Shown here piece by piece: positions 20,181 through 31,398 of a stretch of 64,000 nt of DNA (within the stretch, counting starts at the first letter, position 1; the number at the start of each line of letters is the position of its first letter). Origin of the DNA: Zoroaster sp. YZ-2022. Taxonomy: Eukaryota > Echinodermata > Asteroidea > Forcipulatida > Zoroasteridae. The position numbers and the translations under genes are program-made. Location of the stretch: positions 248,001 through 312,000 of the forward strand of contig CM055831.1 in assembly GCA_029582265.1 (NCBI GenBank). Direction: 5' to 3'. The notes beneath the pieces are model-generated. The model was not told the origin of the DNA, ran no database searches, and saw nothing but the letters and a program-made list of their open reading frames with translations.

Positions 20181-20267
20181 CTGGATGCAAAGCACTTGAG
20201 CAACATGCATTAAAGTACGAGAAACATCAGAAAATCTTCAAAGAAAGAACGAACTACCAGTTACCAG
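19404..20267 (+). pseudogene. BED-like zinc finger exon, split by a LINE
   Basis: From ATG 19404 the exon encodes MAARQHVSRFAMRG, then VKNKWIWAW, where the frame is lost, and in a second frame HLVGDCFRKL, CEWCEVTIKYG. A LINE fragment then interrupts a Ser/Gly codon. After it the same frame resumes with GCKALEQHALKYEKH, completing a Cx2C...Hx~5H finger of the BED-like kind found at the N-terminus of hAT-type transposases. It ends at a plausible donor (CCAG then GTACGG) at 20267. The second copy at 39642 has the same protein plan, so this is a real ancestral exon. No downstream exon was found inside the element. Confidence 0.7.
19631..20178 (+). mobile_element. 5'-truncated LINE 3' end (CR1/L2-like)
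   Basis: Encodes the C-terminal segment typical of CR1/L2-group LINEs: HITPILKELHWLPVSQRI, then GDRSFSVAAPRLWNHLP and FKSMLKTHL. It ends in CGCGCTAAAAATC and a (TTA)n tail. It is bordered by ATCTG on both sides (19626-19630 and 20179-20183), a five-base target duplication; removing the insert rejoins the zinc finger frame. Confidence 0.85.
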
Positions 20268-20601
20268 GTACGGTAACTTAATGTTAAAAAATATGTTAAT
20301 AATGGAGCATTTAATCTGTATTTGTAACTATTATTTTTTGTTCAAAAAAGGAAAAATCTTACCAGAGTAGCTCACTTCTACCTGGAAAAACAGGTGTCAG
20401 AAATGCATCAGAGACCACCATAGAGCGTCTAAAATACCCAGAGCTTCCACGGCCCATAAGCGGGCCCTGGACCCCGGCCGTAAGGGACTTCGCGCTGCGC
20501 GCTCGTGTTGTGTGCTTCGCACACAAATTTGGGACTCTAACAAGTTGCACTCCAACTTAAAGATTTTTCCTGTTTTTTATCATCACCCATTCTCATGCCT
20601 G

Positions 20602-21271
20602 TCAGTATGGCATTGTACATTCCAAAGCCTAACATTCAAACGTTAACTAAATCTAGCATTAGGACATTTCAAGTGTTTATAACTTTTAAAAATGTACAAA
20701 TTGCTTTTTAAAACCATTAGTGATCTTTCATAATGTAGAATCACTTTTGTGTGGCGTTGATTGTTATGGAAAATATCGTTGTGTACAGATTTCCCGGCAA
20801 TCACGTGGAAAAGTTGCAAAGTAAAGTCGGAATTATCACAAACCTGTATTTTACCTTTTTTCAGCCAAATTATCTGTTGATACGCCTCCTGTCCACGATG
20901 AACTTGCGATTTATTATTAAAAAACTCAATTTTTCGTTAAAAAACGGTTTATTTATAACCATTAATCACTTCCAGCCACTACGCAAAGTCCACGATCCAA
21001 GATGCACGTAGTCAATCGGAGAAACCCATGTGAACAGTAGTCACATGGCTGATTTGACCCTAAAAACCTCTCAAATGTCAATGAACTCATTGTAATCCAA
21101 CATTGTTTATTTCTATATTTTAATGGTCTGTAAAAACCAATCAAACTGAAGAAAAACAAAGATATGCAAATTTAAAACTTCACATTTTAACGCATAAACA
21201 ATAGACTAGCATAAGTCCCCTGCGCGTTATTATTATTGGAACGGCCGTGCAGTGCAACAAATGTCACCTAA
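20602..21271. other. Spacer, no gene seen
   Basis: AT-rich, with only chance reading frames. Confidence 0.45.
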
Positions 21272-22214
21272 GTGTCTGTTAAATCCCTTCTGAATGCCAA
21301 TCAAAATGAAACTGAAAAGAAGTTTGAGGGGATGATTCTCGATCGATTTCGGAATTATGATGTTGGGGAACTGTGCAGAAACGACATAATGATAATTGAT
21401 TGTGGTAACAATAAATCAGTAATTATGAATGATATGAGGAAATTAGGTCAACTTCATCATAACCTGAGGTTTGCTGCCAAAGACAACACTCTCTGGGGAA
21501 GACTTGTTAAGGCGAGAAAATGTCTGCTTACTGGAAGAGGCACTCGATTCTTTTACAGAGAAACCCGGAGCGGGCTGAAGGCAGGATTACGGTTAAATTG
21601 GGCACCTAGCATGTAAAGTAATGAAAGCAGTCTACATCACACAGGACAAAATGCAAAGAGCTCTTGAGATTAACAGATTCTTATCTGTGGTAGACCTCAA
21701 TTGGGATTACCTATTTAGTAGGAGTTTATATAATTATGGTTGAAGGCAAACGACAAAGCAGTTCATCTCCTTATGAAAATGAGGAAGCATGTTGGGGTGT
21801 GTGCAGAGAACATATGTCTTGTCCCCTTTACACAAAGATCTTTGGACTGAGTTAAAGAAGGTGACATATCTCACCAGCGATCGATTGAGTAATTCAACCA
21901 GACAAACTGCGACAAGGTGTCACCACAGGGCATCGACATTGTATGCCTTGATGGATGTGCCAGATCAAGAGCGTTAGATGTTTATATGTCCATTTTTATA
22001 TGTCACAACAGACCAGACATCTAAGAAGAAGCAGGTGACAAGGAAACGTCACCTGATGAATTCCTCTAGCAGGTATGGGTCAAGTAATAATCATTCAACT
22101 AAATCTTACCTTTGCATTCACAGAGACAAGTGTATAGTGTCATTCCATCAATTGTTAGTGATTGAAGCTTTGCATGGTGTGGAACTAAGAAATGAAACTT
22201 TGGGAAGTTACTAG
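21272..22214 (+). pseudogene. Decayed coding sequence of an unnamed multi-copy protein family
   Basis: A 114-codon open stretch (21272-21616) reads LCRNDIMIIDCGNN, MRKLGQLHHNLRFAAK and LWGRLVKARK. After frame breaks it goes on with KMQRALEINRFLSVVDLNWDYLFSRSL (about 21650-21735) and later fragments to about 22200. The order resembles, from memory, a large uncharacterised family abundant in corals, molluscs and echinoderms that often sits near transposons. I can give no biochemical function. Several stops and frame changes show it is dead. Confidence 0.4.
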
Positions 22215-22741
22215 TTTGCAGGTTGAAACTTATGATTACCAATCCTATATTTTACCTTTAATGTACTGATGTGAAATCATGAAAACTTCCACAAGGCTTG
22301 ATATTTAGATTTTTGTTTTGATCAGCAAATATCAAAAATGAGTAAAAAGAAAAATACATTTTTAAATATTTTGTATTCTGTTTTATATAATACCAAGGCT
22401 GTGGCCTGCCAAGATAATTTTTTTGCAAAGTTTCGCTTGTTCAATGCATCATGAGAAACGAATATGATCTCCTGAAACTTGTTTCATGGCTAGCTACGCA
22501 CAATCTGCATGAGCTTGCTTCATGTATATATCTGCATGTAAAAGAGAAAATGCTAATATAAAGAAAAAAAGAAAAAGGGGACAATTTCAACCAAGATCGG
22601 CCTCAGCAATAATAGATCATCTCATTTCACTGAAATTTCTTCAATTCGTATCTCAGCATTTCACTTCTTTTTCATTATTTTACCGATAACTTGTGAATGA
22701 GTACAAGTTGACTCGGTACCTTTTTGGGGGTAATTCCTGGG
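22215..22741. other. Spacer, no gene seen
   Basis: AT-rich sequence with A-runs up to the left terminus of the SAM-gene element. Confidence 0.45.
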
Positions 22742-23106
22742 TACACTGCAAATTTGTTGGTCACAAATTGTGTTGGTTAAACGCATTACTAACTTGTTGG
22801 TTAAAAATATTGGCAGTTGGTTAAACGAAATCATTGCCCAACACGTTTGGGCAGACTTGACCAAATTGTTGGTTAACTGGATGGTCCAATGTTTATATCA
22901 AGTGGTTGTGCAACGAGTTGCCGATAAGTTGGTCAAAATTATCACGCGACCTCACTTTTTAAAGGGATTTTTATTAACCAATTGTGTTGGGCACACACTG
23001 CAGCAGGGTGTGTTGGGCAAAGTTCCCGGGATTCGCATTCACTCCCGTTAACGCGCGCGCGCGAAACACACATTCTACACTATCACCGTACACCACATCA
23101 CACACC

Positions 23107-23188
23107 ATGGCGGACGATCAAGGTCAACAGCAGGTCGCAGATATCCTTCGAGATTGGGGCATGGAATGCCTCATTGAAACTTTCTCAG
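23107..23188 (+). CDS. First exon of a SAM-domain protein
   Basis: ATG 23107 gives MADDQGQQQVADILRDWGME then CLIETFS, and ends at a strong donor, CTCAG then GTAAGA. The pattern of a short leader, LRDWGME, then a Phe-rich helix is the start of a sterile alpha motif domain, as in SAMD3-like proteins, a multi-copy family in fish and invertebrates. A GC-rich stretch with alternating CG (23050-23065) lies just upstream and may be the promoter. Later exons were not found in this copy, so it is probably an internally deleted or heavily eroded version; a matching last exon is at 63578-63913 in the other copy. Confidence 0.5.
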
Positions 23189-24224
23189 GTAAGATATTAA
23201 CAACAAAACCAATATATAATACCCATAGAAGCTACTGAGCCATGTGTTTAAGTGACACACCGTTTTGTTTTCAGTACAAAAGAATAAGTAGGCACGAGAT
23301 TCCGCCGTGCATGATTCATATACACACCACCTTTCGCACCCATTGAAACTTGTGCTGAACATCGGTCCGTAAAATCGTTAGCTATCTGCAACGGATTCCA
23401 TGTAGATTATAATCCGCTGCAATCTTTGCCATCGCTTGCGATAATGCAAAAAGGTATATATTTTATCAAATAACTTCAAAACGAAGGCATAGTGGAGTAA
23501 AAAAAAGAGGTGTAGTTAGTTGTCTTTAGTTACAGGCTCTGCATGCAAGCCTGTGCAATAAATAGACAGGGGAGGTCATGACCTTTCTATTGGTGTGTGT
23601 ATACGCGCCGCGATACGGTAATGCATTTTGGGCAGCGATGGCGGTTCAAAAAGGGCATGTTTATCGGTCTTTTGTGAGTTGTTCACAAACATTCTGCGGT
23701 AAATAGGACACAAACACGCTTCAGAAATTGTCTTTATTTTAAACTTTTTTAATCTTTTGACATAAAGAAAAGACGACAGCAAGAAAGATTTAGGCAACCT
23801 AAAAATCCTGAAATCCAAAAATCGTTTTTTCTAAGGTTTTTCATTATGTTTGAGCTTCGGTATCAAATTACAGGTACATGTAAAACTCCCTTGGGGGACA
23901 TTCCTCATCTGGAGCGGTCACATTTATTATTCTCTTACCCCTCATATGGGCTTTAAATAGTTTCACCTGTAAAAAAAAATAGAAGATGCCCACCTCACAT
24001 GCGCATCAAATATGGACTCTTCCATTTTGTTGGACAGGGATTTTGTTATTCTACAAAGGAGGGATGCATTGGAGCTATACTAAAGTGGTACATGACAATT
24101 TAATTTTGATAATTATTATTTATGTGTAATATTATAGCATGTGTGATGTCGTCAGCCTGGTCCAAAGCCACACACATCTTGCATCCAAGCATCAGAGCTT
24201 ACAGAGCATATACCCACAGCCAAG

Positions 24225-25040
24225 CTGCAAAACTTGAAGAATCATGTGAAGAATAAAGTGACTGAAATTTGTTCATGGTTCCTACAGACTCACCTTAAAA
24301 GTTATGTTAATTAAAAAATCACAAGGCATTTTAAAGACCTTGAAAGTTCCTTAAAAGTACTTGAAAAAAGGGTAAAAAGATGTGTTTACATGTTTAAAAA
24401 TGTCAACATTGTTTGAACTTTTGCAACAGGGTCATTCCATGACAACTCAACAAATGGAGTTCACTGTCAAATCTTAGATTTTTTTCTCTTTTGGTGTACT
24501 GAAAGATACTTATGAGAAAAGCAAATTGTGAAAATTTCAGGTCTCTACTTTTTTTTGTTCTAGTGCACCATCATTTTTGAAATATGAGGGGGTGTCAGCT
24601 AAAAATTTTTTTTTTTTAATGTGTAACGTGACAAAAACCATGGCATGGAATGACCTAACATGTATTTTTATGTATTTGTATGTGCAGCTGTTGATATTTC
24701 CTAGCCAAGCTGTATAGCTTGAGAATTACATGAGAAGAATAAAGGTTTGGTCATGGTTCGTACATAATCACCTTAAAAGTTCTTTAAGAAATTTTAATTA
24801 TTTCAAAAAGCATTTTAAAGTCTTCCTTTGAAAGTTCTCTTGAAAGTGTTTGAAAATTTAAAAAAAAAAGTAGAAAGGTGTACACTTGAAAGAATGATAG
24901 CAATACATCAGCATATATGCACAAAAAACTTGACATTGTTTGAACTTTTGCAGCTGTTTAAATTTCCCAGCCAAGCTGCAAAGCATGTAGAATGTGAGGA
25001 GAATGAAGTAAGATTTGTTCATGGTGGATGAGGATTCCAA
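24225..25040. repeat. Imperfect tandem duplication, three partial units
   Basis: Units starting AGCCAAGCTG at about 24229, 24701 and 24970 share GAAGAATAAAG/GAATGAAG and TTTGTTCATGGT. The sequence between them (CACCTTAAAAGTT, ACATTGTTTGAACTTTTGCA) is also repeated. About 250-470 bp apart. Confidence 0.75.
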
Positions 25041-25288
25041 GTAGTGGTATGATTACTTGTTTTTACAGCATTCGTGACAAGTTACATCAAAAGGTACAAG
25101 TAATTTGGAAAGTCAACATTATTATTTTGTGTCAATGCCTTAAATTATGAAGAAGGGTTAAACTACAGACACTCAATGCACAAATTTATTTATAGAAATA
25201 TAACCCATGCACTCATGGGGAATACCATCTGCAGGCTGTGCGCTGTCTTTATGCTGAACTCAAAATGTTGCTCCAGCAATAGCCAGAT

Positions 25289-25400
25289 TGAATTCCAATG
25301 TGTTATTTTATTATGCAATATAATATTGAATTCCAATGTGTTATTTTATTGTGCAATATAATATTGAATTCCAATGTGTATATATTGTGCAATATATTTG
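25289..25400. repeat. 38-bp tandem repeat, about three units
   Basis: TGAATTCCAATGTGT recurs at 25289, 25327 and 25365, with GTGCAATATA between. The third unit is shortened. Confidence 0.9.
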
Positions 25401-26471
25401 TGACTGGTTCTATTATTTAATGTTGAGAAAAGGGCTGAAAGGTCAAAAGTGCATTTTTGGTAATCCTCAGATATTCTTATTTATTGGTGTCTACTTTACA
25501 TAAATAACACACTTGGCTACTTGTACTTGCGGGCCAGCTCCTCACAAATCCTTAAAAATGATTGGGGTCTACACAGTGGGCCACAGTATGAGAAGTGATT
25601 TTAGTCAATGCTGATTATGATCCCTTATGCGTAAAATTATAAACAAATTGGTTCAAAGGTCATACAAAGGTCAAACATTAAGACAATTGAAAAGCATATC
25701 AATTTGTTTGTCTTCGCATAAGGATTCACAATATAGTTTGTGCTATGTCTGATGTACAGTTTTGGATTTTAGAGTAAAAATAGCCAAAATGGTAAAAAAG
25801 GGTATTTTCGGGTTGAACTGTTAAATCTTGTAAAAACATATCAAATTGTTTGTCTCGGCGAAAGGCCATAATTGTAGGTCTACAAATCAATTAAATTTTT
25901 TAAAAGAAATTTATTAAAGGGTATGAAACTTGCTGATATGAGTTGTGAATTTAAAACTTTGGATTGTTGTATATAGAGTTACTTGTATTGTATTGTATTG
26001 TATTCTTTAGATGTTGAATTTATGCTGAATAAATTGAATTTACAAACTCCAAGATGTTGTTTGCAGCTGTTTAATTATTATTAACAAATTGTTGGTCATA
26101 TTATGCCCAACAATTGGATTAAAGGAGTAACCAACAGATAATCAATTGCTACTTTTGTTGGGTAACAACCTTTGCCCAACACCTTTGCCCAACGTTGGTT
26201 CAAATATCAACTGTCTAAATTATTGGGTAAAATTTTAACCAACATTTTAGTAAACAAACTTGCCCAACTCTTAGTCAATTGTCATCACCCAAACGTTGGG
26301 TAAAATGATTTGACCAACTTGTTTTGTCAAAGTGTTCACCCAACTATTGGATAAAAGTTATTGCCCAACTACTGTTGGTTAAGCTATGCCCAATAATTTA
26401 GACAGTTGATATTTGAACCAACGTTGGGCAAAAATGTTGGACAAATTTTGACCAACAAGATTTGCAGTGTA

Positions 26472-27081
26472 CGAGGGGATCGATGCAGGTAAAGTTACAA
26501 GTTAAAAATGTTTGGGGCAGATTGGCAGGGTATAATCATAGATTAAAACTAACATTAGTAACGTAATACAAACATATAAAAGTCTGCTTATCATAGGCAT
26601 TGGCCATTGTCCATTATTATTTTCAAAAAATAATGTAAAATATTTCAGCAAAAAATGATAACCTATAATGATGTTTCTTTTTATGGCCATTATTATAAAA
26701 GTTCCTTTTAAATCTTGGCAGTTAAAGCAACATTTCTTTTATCACGTAATTGATAATGCATGTAGAATTGGCAATCAAAATGTGTACGTTTTCGATATAT
26801 GACCATGTATACACGTACAGCTAGCATATGATTATGACGTCACATAAGTTATCCAATTATCCGCTGGAAGCTGAAAAAATTATTTTTAAACCTTAAAAAA
26901 AACATTCCCCGGCAGAAATAAAATTGGTATGTAACGATGGCAAATCCTTCAAAGAAAGCGAAAATCAACATCGTTTGAACGAATTTTGCGCAAAACAGAA
27001 ATGTTTAGATATTTAAGCACATTTTGAGGAGTACTTTCGCTACGATTTTTTTAACGGGTAAAATCGGTTTTATTTCTTGAA
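26472..27081. other. Spacer, no gene seen
   Basis: AT-rich sequence; no coding signal found. Confidence 0.45.
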
Positions 27082-27105
27082 TTATGCCTTCGAAAATGTA
27101 CTTAC

Positions 27106-27298
27106 CAATCCATGTTCACCCAGCAGTGACCTGACGGTTTTCCCAAACGTTTTGTGACGGGCCCTCCTCAAATCGCGTTTTTTATCGCGAATTTCCAGAA
27201 CGCCCGAGAGCGGTTTTCGCTGCAAATAAAATCTGGAGCGAGGTGAAGAATGCTCAGAAGAGAAGTCTGGTGATGGTGAGGAATGTGCATCAGCCATA
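27106..27298 (-). CDS. Possible first exon of an unknown gene
   Basis: From an internal ATG at 27298 (frame open to 27384) the minus strand reads MADAHSSPSPDFSSEHSS, then KPLSGVLEIRDKKRDLRRAR and GKTVRSLLGEHGL, and meets a strong donor (GATTG then GTAAGT) at 27106. The mix of Ser-rich leader and basic helix is protein-like, but I do not recognise the family and see no second exon. It lies beside the gypsy relic, so it could also be transposon material. Confidence 0.35.
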
Positions 27299-27439
27299 GA
27301 CTTGAGGGAGTCGCAGTTGAGGGACAAGACAATTGGACAGGTGATCCAATGGAAAGAGTCCGGAGATAGGCGACCAGAGTGCATGGAGTAAAGTTTCCCC
27401 CGGCGACAAAGCAGTTAACGTTTAGGTAAAATCAAGACA

Positions 27440-28630
27440 CTGGACAGGATACAGGGTGAATATTATACTGGTATGAATGGCGCGATGTCAGTCGAGTATG
27501 TAAGATGTGTGATGTTTGTGCTACGCATAACCCACCACAAAAGAAGTACAGAAGTCGTATGAAGCAGTACAATGTTGGTGTTCCAATGGAGAGAATAGCT
27601 ATAAACGTGTTGGGTCCGTTGCCATGTACAGAAGACGGCAACAGGTATATCCTTGTCGTGGGTGATTATTTAACTAAATGGACTGAGGCGTACGCAATTC
27701 CTAATCAAGAGGCAACAACCGTGGCTCCAAAGTTAACTGGAGAATTTATCTGCAGATATGGAGTTCCCCTACAACTTCATTCAGATCAAGCCCGTAATTT
27801 CGAATCAAATTTATTTTAAGAAGTTTGCCGAATTTTGGGCATAGAAAAGAGCAGGACGACAGCCCTTCGTCTCTAATCGGACGGCATGGTAGAACGATTT
27901 AACTGTGCACTACGGTCAGTGGGTTGGGACCGATGTTTACCCTACATCATGATGACATGCAGGATATCTGTACACCAGACTACAGGATGTACGCCAAGCG
28001 AGATGATGATGGGCAGAGATGTTCGATTACCCACTGGTTTACTGACAGGACGGCTTGATGACGACACTTGGGATGATCCGACAGAATAGGCAGAACAGTT
28101 GCAAAGTAGACTAGAACAAGTGCACCAGTACGCCCGAGAACACTAACTTGAGAATTGCAAGTGACCGGCAGAAAAAGAATTATGACTACAAAGCTCAAGG
28201 AGGATATAACAAAGGAAATGCAGTACGGCTGTATAATCCAAAGAGGGAGAAACGGATTAGCCTAAGTTACAACGTCCCTGGGATGGCCTGTACATAGTTA
28301 CAAAAAGACTTAGTGACGTCACGTACCGGATACAAGAAGAGCAAGATCCAAACTGCGAGTGGTCCGTCATAACCGTTTGAAGCCGTATTGTGGAGAAAAT
28401 ACACCAACCTGGTTATTATCAGTGAACAGATAAACCCTGAGATGAGGCAGAAATACAAATTATGTCAGAGACTGATTTATTAGTTCAGCAGATAGGGACG
28501 CCGCGATAAAACAAGAAATGTCTGATGAAGATAATACAGTTCTTCCGGAGATTGCAGATAAAACTAGTGGAGAAAACTTGAGGAGTCAGCGCAGCCGGCG
28601 ACCTCCTGCAAGATTTGATGACAGCTAATT
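27440..28630 (+). pseudogene. Ty3/gypsy integrase relic
   Basis: Segments 27505-27819 and 27886-28089 carry the integrase core: MCDVCATHNPP, GVPMERIAINVLGPLP (first catalytic Asp of the usual D...G replaced by Asn), YILVVGDYLTKWTEAYAIPN, LHSDQARNFESNLF (second Asp) and, after a frame break with several stops, MVERFN (the catalytic Glu) and TTGCTPSEMMMGRDVRLP. C-terminal scraps with an ARFDDS ending reach about 28627. No LTR was recognised on either side. Older than the element at 6409-15139. Confidence 0.8.
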
Positions 28631-28837
28631 AATTATGTGGGCAATCAACGTGTGAGCGTGTCCGTCACTGACCAGGATAGACTTACTTATCCTGCGTGTT
28701 CAAAGGCTGCCCGCCAATAGGAAATGACTACCGTATATTACGTAATAGACTTACGGCAATAGCTAGCTCATGCAGACAATATCCACGAGTGGGCGTGCGA
28801 CTATTTAACTATCATCACTTGCAGGTTAGATGTGCAA

Positions 28838-29570
28838 GATGAAGTATGGGTGTGTATTTTGTGACAGGAGTTATGCGTGTGTCTTGGCGAGATTTATGCC
28901 GACACAAAGAGGTGAGACACCAGGGAGCAGAGATAATCCGATATGAAAGATGTCATTTCACGATTGTGGCAAAGTGATCTGGAAAGACATAACAGAAGAG
29001 AACACCGCAGGGTGGCGAGATCGATAAAGAGAAGTTTGGGTCCGGGAAGAGACATGACGGGAGCAGGGAGGCCAGCGCCAACCGGCAGCAGAAGAGGAGC
29101 GACCACTGAACCGTCATCGGCGGCAGTAACACTTTCTGCACCCAAAATGGATGCCTGGGTTGATGATATGACCAACAACATCGATGAAATTATCCCTTCA
29201 CCACCAGTGACCGCCTCAAAGTTAACTTCAAGTTTGGTGACCCCATATCCAGCAGGATGCCCCCCGTTAGCGGAAACTACAGCGGAACCCGAGGTTGCTA
29301 CCTTTCCCCTGTGACGTCGGAAGATGGAGTTAAAGATGTAGAGTGCCCCATTTCGGAACTAGCTATCGGCGACGCACGAGTATTCCGGACGGGACAGAAA
29401 GAGCCCCCACAATCAGCGACCGGTGGCGAAGTTCTCTGGACGAGAGAAAAGAGCGAGACAAGACCTCAGGTAAAGAGAACGAGACGAGAGACGCTTCACC
29501 GCCTGGAGGACGCGCCGTGACCGTTTGCCATGTGACGGAGACAGCCACATTTCCAGACAGACGAGTGTAC
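28838..29570 (+). pseudogene. Relic with a degenerate C2H2-like finger and a basic, Pro/Thr-rich region, function unknown
   Basis: At 28838 MKYGCVFCDRSYAC gives a CxxC pair; one base-shift later RHKEVRH supplies a His pair, so a C2H2 finger seems to be split by a frame change near 28890. A 123-codon open stretch (28943-29314) is rich in Arg, then Pro, Thr and Ser, with no recognised motif. Might be remnants of a transposon gene downstream of the integrase relic. Confidence 0.3.
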
Positions 29571-30142
29571 CAGGTGCTTTCACTTAGTATAATCTACCCA
29601 AACATCAGACATTCTTGACCACTACAAGCCAACAACCACTGATATGGAGCCCGGACCAAATCGATAAATCATAATGAGGCTCGAAGTTCCCAATTTAAGT
29701 TAACATTTAATAATAATAATAAAATAAGTAAATAAATAAACTTTAACGTTAGGCTAACAGTTACAGTGAAAATGAATTAATTTCACACCAACTTTAAAGA
29801 TGCAACGTTATCATAACGTTAGTTATAGAAAATTATAAATAAAAACTGAAATTAACGTAGAAGAGCAAGTAAGTTAAAAGCGAATGGATTAAAATAATGC
29901 CCAAAACGCCGGCATATTTTTATGAATGATCATTAATTTTCTTTTGTGTAAAATGTATTGTCGTAGCCTAGCCTATGTATGACTGCATTATATGTAGTGA
30001 AATGTGTATTGTAGATAGTAATGTATACAATGTAATACATTTTAGGCGAAAACATTTTTGTACAAAAGTGGTCAGAATGACATTTGCGAAACTTATCGGT
30101 TGTTATTTGAATGGATTTCCCCTGAAATTACATTTTAGCAAT
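29571..30142. other. Spacer, no gene seen
   Basis: AT-rich; contains a short (AAT)n run at 29709-29725. Confidence 0.45.
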
Positions 30143-30492
30143 CTGGGCCCATATTCATAAAAGCCTGCTAAACTAGCAGCCAACTAGGCCTTTGCAGGCT
30201 GCTAAATGCCTAGTTGCCTTCTCCATAGTTTCTTGCTATTTTCATATTCATAAAACCCTGCTAGGGACAGTGCCAGGTAGTTGTCAACTAGGATTTAGTT
30301 GGTTGTTAACTTAGCAGTTGGCATTGTTCCAAACCACAAAACACAATATGGGTAAGTTTCACTTTCAATATGAGTGGCATGTTTATGTGTCTAACAATAG
30401 AGCTGTGCATGCACGAACTGTGTGTGTGCGCCTATCGAATGCAATGTACAGGCAATTCTATGTTCTCAGCATCGTGAACACACAGGTTCAGA

Positions 30493-31290
30493 ATGGCGGA
30501 TACACGAGAAGGCAAAACAAAAATAAGGAAAGATAATTATTCTCAGGAAGAGAACTTAATCATAGCTGAAAAATATGATGAATTCAAGGATGTCATCGAC
30601 AGTAAACATAAAGATGTAAACACCAACCGAAAGAAAGCTAATGCTTGGAAGACTATTTACACGCAATATCAGGGAAGATTTTCTATGAACAATCGATCTC
30701 TTGACGATATCAAAAACAAATTAACAAAACTCAAGTCCGAGTCGAAAGATTGTGTTCAGCAACGCAAAAAATCTCGGATTCAAACGGGAGGAGGAAAACC
30801 TTTGCCAGAGCCCTCACCCGCCCAACAGAAAATTATAGATCTGTGTCAGGACACGCCTGCCTTTCAAGGACTGGTTGGAGTTGAATCTGGGGATGTTGTA
30901 ACCGAGAATGAAGTCATCAAAGATGGTGAGTACTATGGAATAAAATATTATGTGATTGGTTTTAGTGAATTAACGCATCAATGTTCTACATTTAAATGTG
31001 TTTGAATGCCTCAAAATGTGCGGGGCCAACTGTTTAAACCTATATTGTCAATAGATTTTTATTTTACAGATTCCAACGATGCCGATGACGCTACATTGAC
31101 CAGTGACAATGAATATCCACCATCGACATCTACATGTAAAACATCAACAAGTGCAGCTAGCAATTCGACCATTCCAGCTTCAAAGATCCCTAGGAAATTT
31201 GATGATCTAGTTGAAATAGAAAAAGAAAATTTATTGATTAAGCGTCAGAATCTCCTCCTAAAACAAGAAAAAACTGAAACTGCAAATTGA
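30493..31290 (+). CDS. Myb/SANT-like DNA-binding protein of the Harbinger element (two exons)
   Basis: Exons 30493-30925 and 31070-31290 (intron GTGAGT...TTTACAG) join in frame to 217 codons. The N-terminal half has the SANT/Myb-like trihelix pattern: NYSQEENLIIAEKYDEFKDV, KKANAWKTIYTQYQ, then DDIKNKLTKLKSESKD. The middle is basic and Pro-rich, the C-terminal part Ser/Thr-rich, ending with a charged coiled-coil-like helix (KENLLIKRQNLLLKQEK). In Harbinger elements this partner brings the nuclease into the nucleus and to the transposon ends. Both splice sites are good and no stop interrupts the exons, so it may be functional. Confidence 0.8.
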
Positions 31291-31398
31291 ATTACTGAAG
31301 CGCCAAGTTAGTAAAGAAACTGCTCAAACTGATGATCGAGTCTATTTCAAACTGTAGACACATCTACTTGTGAATGTCCATCAAGTTTTTCAAAATAG

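Larger units (their letters stand above)
18783..20601 (+). mobile_element. DNA element with CAGGCATGAGAAT termini, copy 1
   Basis: Starts CAGGCATGAGAAT (18783-18795) and ends with its exact reverse complement (20589-20601). The first 120 bases match those of copy 2 at 39008 (shared GAGTTCAGTGTGAATTTGAT then a G-run). About 1.27 kb without the LINE inside it. It carries one zinc-finger exon and no visible transposase core, so it is non-autonomous or a gene-carrying element. No clear target duplication is seen for this copy. Confidence 0.75.
22742..26471 (+). mobile_element. CACTGCAAAT-ended element with degenerate subterminal repeats, carrying a SAM-domain first exon (copy 1)
   Basis: Bounded by TA on both sides (22742-22743 and 26470-26471), with CACTGCAAAT at 22744 and its exact reverse complement ending at 26469. 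About 300 bp at the left (22744-23030) and 400 bp at the right (26070-26469) are packed with variants of TTGGTTAAA, TTGGTCA and GTTGGGCAA in both orientations. The interior carries an exon with a start codon and donor (23107-23188), tandem duplications and an AATAAA near 26028. No transposase motif was found. A second copy begins at 61377. Confidence 0.75.

Noticed and set aside
20359..20550. Minus-strand reading frame near the end of the zinc-finger element
   Set aside because: Lies in the GC-rich tail of the element (GGGCCCTGGACCCCGGCC region); no motif, no counterpart in copy 2.
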